In this document: in pieces, positions 1-4,592 of the stretch
How the letters are laid out: each line of letters starts with the position of its first letter
Numbering within the stretch: position 1 is the first letter of the stretch
From: Pseudomonadota bacterium
GTDB lineage: Bacteria; Pseudomonadota; Gammaproteobacteria; Steroidobacterales; Rariloculaceae
NCBI GenBank assembly: GCA_009843005.1
Contig: VYEH01000134.1
Coordinates: 5,957 to 12,817 of the forward strand
Direction: 5' to 3'
Length of the DNA stretch: 6,861 bases
Program-made: the position numbers and the translations under genes
Notes under the pieces: generated by a model
The model's database searches: none
What the model was told of the DNA's origin: nothing
The model's input: the letters and a program-made list of their open reading frames with translations, nothing else

Positions 1-267
1 GGGCAGGACCGTTTCCGGTTCCGGCTGGAAGAAGACCGCGTGGCCGTGCGCATCGTCTACGACGATGGGGCGGGCGGCGGACTGACTACGTCCATCGCCG
101 GCGACCGCCGGCCCTTCACCGACCGGGAACTTGCCCGGGCGCTCCTGCGCCGCCCGTTCGGCGCCGCCAGGGCCTTGGCGCTGATTCACTATCAGGCGCT
201 TCGGCTGTATTGCAAGGGCGCGCGATATCGCAAGCGCCCCCGGCTGCCGGAGCGGCACATCACATGA
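1..267 (+). CDS. DUF1365 family protein, C-terminal end (5' truncated by window edge)
   Basis: The reading frame is open from base 1, so the gene starts outside the window; 88 C-terminal residues are visible. Near the end is the segment IHYQALRLYCKGARYRKRP, which matches the typical C-terminus of DUF1365 proteins (Ile-His-Trp/Tyr-Gln-Ala-Leu-Arg-Leu, then Lys-Gly-Ala and Lys-Pro). A preceding beta-rich stretch (residues like VRIVYDD) and a short 'plT-x-x-x-L' helix region (PFTDRELARALLRRP) fit the same family. DUF1365 has no established biochemical function; it is commonly encoded next to a flavin amine oxidase and a Cfa-like methyltransferase, as here. A GTG at 40 could be misread as a start, but it falls inside the conserved domain. 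The stop overlaps the next start by ATGA (264-267), which indicates translational coupling. Family assignment is good; function is unknown. Confidence 0.85.
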   Translation, partial: GQDRFRFRLEEDRVAVRIVYDDGAGGGLTTSIAGDRRPFTDRELARALLRRPFGAARALALIHYQALRLYCKGARYRKRPRLPERHIT

Positions 268-1514
268 CCCATGCCTGGCTCACCGGACTGGTGCGACGGG
301 ACCTTTTCCCGCCAGGTCTGGTGGCGGCCATGCTGGCTTTTGCGGGCTTGCCGCTCTACGTGCATACGCCCCGATACTACGCGGAGGCCGTCGGCGTCGA
401 CCTGGCCGCGCTCGGCGCCGTGCTTCTGGCCTCGCGTGCGCTCGACAGCGTACAGGACCCGCTGATCGGACGTCTGGCGGACCGGTGGCCGGGTCGACGC
501 GAACCGTGGGCGCTGGTTTCGGGGTGCCTTCTCGTCACGGGCTTCGCCGTGCTGTTTGCGCCCCCGCAATGGGGCCAGCCACTGCCGAGGCTCGCGATCG
601 GACTCGTCGCCGCCTTCACGGGATTCAGCGCGCTGCAGATCGCGCTTTACGATCATGGCCTGGCCCTGGCCGAAAGAGTCGGCGGCGGATACACCCGAAT
701 TGCTTTGTGGCGAGAGGCCGGCGGACTCGTGGGCATCTGCCTCGCCGCGCTGGCACCGGTCGCGCTCGGGTCGATTCTGGGCCTGCCCTCGGGGTTTGCG
801 GCGTACGCGGCCGTGTTCTCGCTGCTCGCGCTGTTGGCGCTGGTGCGAATGCGCGGCCGCTGGCTGGCCACCGCCGCGAACTCGCACACCCCCCGGTTCG
901 CACAGGCCCTGCGCGCGCCCGGCGTCGGCCCGATGCTGGCCTTCGGCTTTGTCAACTCCCTGCCCGTGGCGGTGACGTCGACGCTGTTCCTGTTCTTCGT
1001 CGCCGACATCCTCCTCGCCGAGGCACATGCCGGCGCCATGCTCGTCGTGTTCTTCGCTTCGGCGGCAGCGGCGGCGCCGGCATGGGCGCGGCTTTCCGGT
1101 TGGATCGGCCGCAAATCCGCGCTCACCGCGGGCATGACGCTGTCGGTCGCGGTCTTCCTCTGGGCGTTCACGCTGGGCGCCGGGGACGCGGCGATTTTCT
1201 ATGTAATCGCCGCCGCCTCCGGGGCTGCGCTCGGCGCCGACATGACGCTGGCGCCGGCGATGTTGGCGGCGTGCATCCGGGGCGGCGGCGGACAGGTCTT
1301 TTCCGTCTGGACGTTCCTGCAGAAATCCGCGCTCGCCGTCGCCGCGGGCGGGGCGCTGACCGCCCTCGGATTGGCGGGATACGAGCCGGGAACGGCGGAC
1401 GCCGCCGCCCTCGCGGCGCTGGCCGCGGCCTACGCGCTCGTGCCCTGCGCGCTGAAGCTGCTGGCCATTCCGTTCTTATGGATATTCGTGACCGACCCAG
1501 GAGACTCAGTATGA
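264..1514 (+). CDS. MFS transporter, GPH/MelB-like (MFS_2) sugar:cation symporter type
   Basis: The 416-residue integral membrane protein has about 12 hydrophobic segments along its length, the usual size for the glycoside-pentoside-hexuronide (GPH) family. The family motif is clear at residues 58-80: RALDSVQDPLIGRLADR followed by a Gly-Arg-Arg-Glu loop, matching the R-x-x-D-x-x-x-D-P-x-x-G-x-x-x-D-R pattern between helices 2 and 3. A second family-like region is TRIALWREAGGLVG, about residue 153 onward, before a helix. The ATG at 264 was chosen over an upstream in-frame start at 210 because it forms an ATGA overlap with the DUF1365 stop and leaves the family-like N-terminus; a weak GGAG lies at 249-252. 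Transporters of this type recur in DUF1365/DUF3833/Cfa clusters, where the substrate is unknown; a lipid precursor is possible, but that is inference. Despite the GPH resemblance there is no reason to assign a sugar substrate. Confidence 0.88.
   Translation: MTHAWLTGLVRRDLFPPGLVAAMLAFAGLPLYVHTPRYYAEAVGVDLAALGAVLLASRALDSVQDPLIGRLADRWPGRREPWALVSGCLLVTGFAVLFAPPQWGQPLPRLAIGLVAAFTGFSALQIALYDHGLALAERVGGGYTRIALWREAGGLVGICLAALAPVALGSILGLPSGFAAYAAVFSLLALLALVRMRGRWLATAANSHTPRFAQALRAPGVGPMLAFGFVNSLPVAVTSTLFLFFVADILLAEAHAGAMLVVFFASAAAAAPAWARLSGWIGRKSALTAGMTLSVAVFLWAFTLGAGDAAIFYVIAAASGAALGADMTLAPAMLAACIRGGGGQVFSVWTFLQKSALAVAAGGALTALGLAGYEPGTADAAALAALAAAYALVPCALKLLAIPFLWIFVTDPGDSV
1499..1503 (+). promoter_or_regulatory. 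Ribosome binding site of the DUF3833 gene
   Basis: AGGAG lies 7 bases before the ATG at 1511 and inside the end of the transporter gene. It settles the start: an in-frame ATG at 1478 has no purine-rich sequence before it and would break the ATGA overlap pattern seen at every other junction. Confidence 0.7.
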
Positions 1515-2053
1515 AGACCCGACATTTCCCCGGTTCGAACCTGTTGTTCGATTTCGGCGCCCAGAGCGTGGAGGCCTATGCCGCGGAAACGCCGGTTCTC
1601 GACCTGCGGGAGTACATGAGCGGCGCCCTCACTGCCTCCGGCGTGTTCTTCGGACTGTCCGGGCGTGTCGAACGGCGCTTCGTGGCCGACATGCGCGGTG
1701 ACTGGAACGGGAATACCGGTACGCTGGACGAGCGTTTCCGCTTCGCCGACGGCGAGGTCGGGGACCGTTGCTGGACCCTAACTTTTGCCGACGACGGGAC
1801 CTTTGTCGCGACCGCGCCGGACGTGGAGGGCCGCGCCGCCGGGCGCCAGAGAGGCAACGCCGCGGCGATGCGCTACCGGCTGCGGGTGCCCAGGGGCAAC
1901 GGCGAGATCGTCGTCGGTATGGAGGACTGGTTCTACCTCCTGCACGACGGCACGTTGATCAACAAGGCGCGCATGTCGAAATTCGGGCTGAAGGTCGGCG
2001 AACTCGTGGTCTCGTTTCGCAAGACCTCGACTGGCGCGGTGGCGAAAAAATGA
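1511..2053 (+). CDS. DUF3833 family protein without visible lipoprotein signal
   Basis: This 180-residue protein matches the DUF3833 pattern through most of its length: LDLREYMSGALTASGVF (residues 30-46), then the RRF-x-x-x-M-x-G-x-W-x-G-N-x-G-T-L-D-E-x-F motif (55-76), the DGE/R-x-W-T-L segment (80-90), a TAPDVEGRAAG segment (101-111) with GNA following, an EDWFYL motif (138-143) and NKARMSKFGLKVGE (151-164). It is probably a beta-rich, lipocalin-like domain, but no function is established. Family members usually begin with a lipoprotein signal ending in a Cys; here the 29 residues before the domain hold no hydrophobic stretch and no lipobox Cys, so the product looks cytoplasmic or exported by another route. 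It is coupled to the transporter upstream and the SDR downstream by ATGA overlaps (1511-1514 and 2050-2053). Its place in the operon suggests a part in lipid modification, possibly lipid binding (inference). Confidence 0.87.
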   Translation: MKTRHFPGSNLLFDFGAQSVEAYAAETPVLDLREYMSGALTASGVFFGLSGRVERRFVADMRGDWNGNTGTLDERFRFADGEVGDRCWTLTFADDGTFVATAPDVEGRAAGRQRGNAAAMRYRLRVPRGNGEIVVGMEDWFYLLHDGTLINKARMSKFGLKVGELVVSFRKTSTGAVAKK

Positions 2054-2829
2054 GCGGGCTGGCCGGCAAGCGATTCTGGCTGGTGGGGGCCAGCGCCGGA
2101 ATCGGCCGCGCGCTCGCCCTGCGCCTGGCCCGCGAGGGCGCCGCGGTCGTCGTTTCGGCCCGTGACGGTGCGGCGCTGGCGACACTCGTCGATGAGATGG
2201 CGCCTGTTCGCACGGAAAGGTGCGAACACGCTGCGGTCAGGTTGGACGTAACCGACCGCCATGGCGCGGCGGCGGCGTTCGAAGCAGCCGGGGAGGTGGA
2301 TGGCGTCATCTACTGCGCCGGCGCCTACGAACCCATGTCGGCCCGCCGGCCGGACGTCGACGCCCTTGAAACGATGGTCGACGTCAATCTCACGGGCGCG
2401 CTACGCGTCCTTGCGGCTTGCGTGCCGGCCTTTTGCGAGCGCGGGTCGGGCCGGATACTCCTCGTCGGCTCGCTGGCCGGCTATCGCGGCCTGCCAGGCG
2501 CGTGGGGCTACGGCGCCACCAAGGCCGCGCTGATTCACCTGGCGGAGAACCTGCGTTGCGACCTTCGCGGATCGGGCTTGACGGTCCAGGTTTGCAATCC
2601 CGGCTTCGTGGCAACGCGCCTGACCGACAAGAACCGCTTCAGGATGCCGTTCCTCATGACAGCCGAAGCCGCCGCGGACCGGATCGTGCGGGGGATGGCT
2701 CGAAACCGCTTCGAATTCGCGTTCCCGTTTGCCATAGCCACCGGGTTCGGGTTCCTGACCGCATTGCCCAGGCCGGCGTATTTCGCCCTGCTGGAGCTTG
2801 CAGGCGACAGGCGGGGGAGGGTGAAATGA
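2050..2829 (+). CDS. Short-chain dehydrogenase/reductase (SDR), classical type
   Basis: This 259-residue enzyme has the classical SDR layout. The nucleotide-binding glycine motif GASAGIG is at residues 13-19. A CAG segment (89-91) stands where NNAG is usual. The full catalytic tetrad is visible: Asn113 (in DVNLTG), Ser141 (in VGSLAG), Tyr154 and Lys158 (YGATK). PGFVATRLTDKN (184-195) is the usual loop after strand 6. An Arg in SARDG at the end of strand 2 (residues 36-40) favours NADP(H), by family rule rather than by test. The C-terminus (about 220-250) is unusually hydrophobic and aromatic, which could serve membrane association or a lipid substrate (inference). The start is fixed by the ATGA overlap with the DUF3833 stop; no strong Shine-Dalgarno sequence precedes it, so translation probably depends on coupling. 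The substrate is unknown; an acyl-chain or lipid intermediate is likely, given the operon. Confidence 0.93.
   Translation: MSGLAGKRFWLVGASAGIGRALALRLAREGAAVVVSARDGAALATLVDEMAPVRTERCEHAAVRLDVTDRHGAAAAFEAAGEVDGVIYCAGAYEPMSARRPDVDALETMVDVNLTGALRVLAACVPAFCERGSGRILLVGSLAGYRGLPGAWGYGATKAALIHLAENLRCDLRGSGLTVQVCNPGFVATRLTDKNRFRMPFLMTAEAAADRIVRGMARNRFEFAFPFAIATGFGFLTALPRPAYFALLELAGDRRGRVK
2813..2820 (+). promoter_or_regulatory. Ribosome binding site of the Cfa-like gene
   Basis: A purine run, GGGGGAGG, sits 5 bases before the ATG at 2826, within the last codons of the SDR gene. It is the strongest Shine-Dalgarno-like sequence in the operon and supports the 2826 start over longer in-frame possibilities that run back into the SDR gene. 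Confidence 0.6.
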
Positions 2830-4055
2830 ACGCAACCTCGGACCGGCCGATCGTGCGGTCGCCGTCTGTCGAACGGGGCGCATCGCCGCTCCTTCGGGCC
2901 TTGCTGGCGATCCTGGCCCGTCTTCAATGCGGCTCGCTACAGGTCGAGATGCCCGACGGGCGCGTGTACCGCGCCGCGGGTCCTGAACCGGGCCCCGAGG
3001 GGCGGATTGCCGTTGCGAGCCCGAAATTCCTTCGACGGCTCTTCCGCGAGGGCCACCTGGGATTCGGCGAGATGTTCGTGGACGGCTGGTGGACGACGCC
3101 CGATCTCCAGTCCCTTCTGGACGTCATCATGCTGAACAACGACGGCGTCGGGCTGAGCTTCCCGGGCGCCGGCCTGTTCCGCTTGTGGGAGCGCCTGCGC
3201 CGCCGCCTGAAGGCGAATACGCGCACAGGGTCGCGGCGCAACATCGCCTACCACTACGATCTGGGCAACGACTTCTACGCCCTGTGGCTCGACGAGACCA
3301 TGACCTACTCATCGGCGCTGTTCCGCAGCCCGAAGGAGCGGCTCGCCGATGCGCAGCGAAACAAGTATGCGGCCATCTGCGACCGCATCGCGCAGGCGCC
3401 CGGCGGCCGGGTCCTCGAAATCGGCTGCGGTTGGGGCGGGTTTGCGGAGTACGCCATCCGCGAGCGCGGTCTGCGGGTTACCGGTCTCACCCTCTCCCGG
3501 GAACAGCGTGACTACGCGCGCAAACGCCTTTTCCAGGCGGGGCTGGCCGACCGGGCGGACATTGTGTTGCGCGACTACCGTGAAGAACGGGGCGCGTATG
3601 ACGCCGTCGCATCCATCGAAATGATAGAAGCCGTCGGCGAGAAATACTGGCCGGTGTTCTTTTCGACGCTGCGCGAGCGGCTTCGGCCGGGCGGCGTGGC
3701 GGCGCTGCAGGCCATCACGATTTCCGACTGGCTGTTTCCGCAATACCGGAATTCAACGGACTTCATCCAGCGATACATCTTCCCGGGCGGTTTGCTTCCG
3801 AGTCCAGAGAAGCTGCGCGACTGCGCCTCAGGGGCCGGACTTCAGACCATCGGCGTCGATTCTTACGCCAACAGTTATACACGCACGCTTAACGCGTGGC
3901 GGAGACGGTTCAACGCCCGCTGGAATCGGATTGCCGAACTCGGATTCGACGATCGCTTCCATCGCATGTGGAACTTCTACCTCGCCGCAAGCGCCGCCGG
4001 CTTTGTCTCGGGCACCACCGATGTCGTTCAGATTGCGTACCGGAAGCAGGAATGA
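2826..4055 (+). CDS. Cfa-family SAM-dependent fatty-acyl methyltransferase (CPA synthase-like)
   Basis: This 409-residue protein belongs to the cyclopropane-fatty-acyl-phospholipid synthase family, which uses S-adenosylmethionine on unsaturated acyl chains of membrane phospholipids. Visible landmarks are YHYDLGNDFY (residues 142-151) and DETMTYSSALF (156-166) of the substrate region, SAM motif I VLEIGCGWGG (196-205), GLTLSREQ (220-227), EMIEAVG (265-271), and the DFIQRYIFPGG region (312-322). Aligned by eye to E. coli Cfa, the bicarbonate-site residues Glu239, Ile268 and Tyr317 are kept (Glu268, Ile297, Tyr351), but Cys139 is Ser163 and His266 is Gln295. This suggests a methyltransferase that does not close the cyclopropane ring, as known for UfaM-type enzymes that start furan fatty acid synthesis; that function is inference. 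It is the last gene of the operon and is coupled to the SDR by an ATGA overlap. No transmembrane segment is apparent. Confidence 0.92.
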   Translation: MNATSDRPIVRSPSVERGASPLLRALLAILARLQCGSLQVEMPDGRVYRAAGPEPGPEGRIAVASPKFLRRLFREGHLGFGEMFVDGWWTTPDLQSLLDVIMLNNDGVGLSFPGAGLFRLWERLRRRLKANTRTGSRRNIAYHYDLGNDFYALWLDETMTYSSALFRSPKERLADAQRNKYAAICDRIAQAPGGRVLEIGCGWGGFAEYAIRERGLRVTGLTLSREQRDYARKRLFQAGLADRADIVLRDYREERGAYDAVASIEMIEAVGEKYWPVFFSTLRERLRPGGVAALQAITISDWLFPQYRNSTDFIQRYIFPGGLLPSPEKLRDCASGAGLQTIGVDSYANSYTRTLNAWRRRFNARWNRIAELGFDDRFHRMWNFYLAASAAGFVSGTTDVVQIAYRKQE

Positions 4056-4279
4056 ACACGCGCCACAATTGAGCTCAAGGGGTAGCGCCAAACGTGCGCG
4101 CCCATCTCTTTCACGATCGCGTACCGTCCATGCCGCGCTCCGATCGGTGCTCCTCGCTTATGGCTGTTAGGGCCTTTACTTCACTTAACTTACTGATATT
4201 TAAAATATAAAACTCTAGACAAAAACACCGTTGGCTTCTTTGTAGTCTGGAGGGTCAAATCGAAAGCGAAAAGGGCTCG
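4056..4279. other. Intergenic region and composition boundary
   Basis: These 224 bases separate the lipid operon from the VHL-like gene. The first 110 bases are GC-rich and include a perfect 10-bp palindrome (TTGAGCTCAA, 4069-4078) and a pair of CGATCG-containing segments (about 4114 and 4141), but no hairpin followed by a T run, so no convincing intrinsic terminator for the operon. From about 4175 to 4230 the sequence turns sharply AT-rich, which fits a promoter. No tRNA, attachment-site duplication or other gene was seen. The composition change from operon to the right-hand genes falls in this stretch. Confidence 0.6.
4180..4211 (+). promoter_or_regulatory. Possible sigma70-type promoter for the VHL-like gene
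   Basis: The AT-rich patch offers TTCACT (4180-4185) with TAAAAT (4201-4206), or TTAACT (4185-4190) with TATAAA (4206-4211). Each pair has a 15-base spacer, shorter than the preferred 17, and -35 boxes that match only four of six consensus positions. It is the only promoter-like sequence upstream of the gene at 4280, so it is offered as a weak candidate. Confidence 0.25.
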
Positions 4280-4510
4280 GTGCGCTTCGCTATCCGCATC
4301 GAGAATGGAACGACCGAAACGCGCCACGTCGTTTGGCTCAACTGGAGCGGCGAGCGGTCCTCGGGTGCTCGCGCTACGTTGGCACCGGGCGAGCATGCAA
4401 ACGTACGGACCTGGAGTCGCCATCCATGGACCGTCTTGAACGATAATGCTGAATGCGTGGGGATCTTCGATCCGGGCTGGGAGGATGAGACTGTCGAAAA
4501 CGAGCAATAA
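4280..4510 (+). CDS. Small VHL beta-domain protein (von Hippel-Lindau-like)
   Basis: This 76-residue protein consists almost wholly of a VHL beta domain. Aligned to human pVHL without gaps from Asn78 to Gly93, the matches include N9 (Asn78), VWLNW at 18-22 (VWLNF with Trp88), G24-E25 (Gly93-Glu94), LAPGE at 34-38 (LPPGT), and RTWSRHPW at 43-50 (HSYRGHLW). Of the human hydroxyproline-pocket residues, Trp88, His115 and Trp117 are kept (W19, H48, W50), Ser111 is Thr44, Tyr112 is Trp45 and His110 is Arg43. No elongin-binding alpha domain follows, as expected for bacterial members, whose role is unknown. GTG at 4280 is the first usual start after the in-frame stop at 4208; AAGGG (4271-4275) is a close but modest ribosome binding site. 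It is monocistronic and convergent with the large gene ending at 4593, with 82 bases between and no obvious terminator. A protein-binding role is plausible by family. Confidence 0.75.
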   Translation: MRFAIRIENGTTETRHVVWLNWSGERSSGARATLAPGEHANVRTWSRHPWTVLNDNAECVGIFDPGWEDETVENEQ

Positions 4511-4592
4511 AATCCTAGGGTGGACGGCTAAGAAGCGATTCGACACGCTAACAGAAATTCTTGCAGGACCTGTATCATGGCTACACCAAGGA

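Noticed and set aside
192..1028. Long open frame on the minus strand opposite the transporter gene
   Set aside because: Its translation is rich in Arg, Gln and Glu with no family resemblance. It is the usual antisense shadow in high-GC DNA; the + strand transporter has clear motifs.
485..1510. Long + strand extension in the DUF3833 frame upstream of 1511
   Set aside because: The translation is Arg-rich and overlaps the transporter gene completely; the DUF3833 match begins only after 1511, where a good ribosome binding site lies.
4056..4160. Intrinsic terminator after the methyltransferase gene
   Set aside because: Short palindromes exist (4069-4078, around 4114-4147), but none makes a stable GC-rich stem followed by a T run, so a terminator is not claimed.
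4080..4180. Possible integron attC site ending in GTTAGGG near 4165-4171
   Set aside because: No matching YYYAAC core is found upstream at the right distance, and the sequence between does not fold into the extended imperfect hairpin typical of attC.
4190..4546. 118-codon minus-strand frame opposite the VHL-like gene
   Set aside because: No recognisable family and no ribosome binding site; the opposite strand gives a clear VHL beta-domain match.
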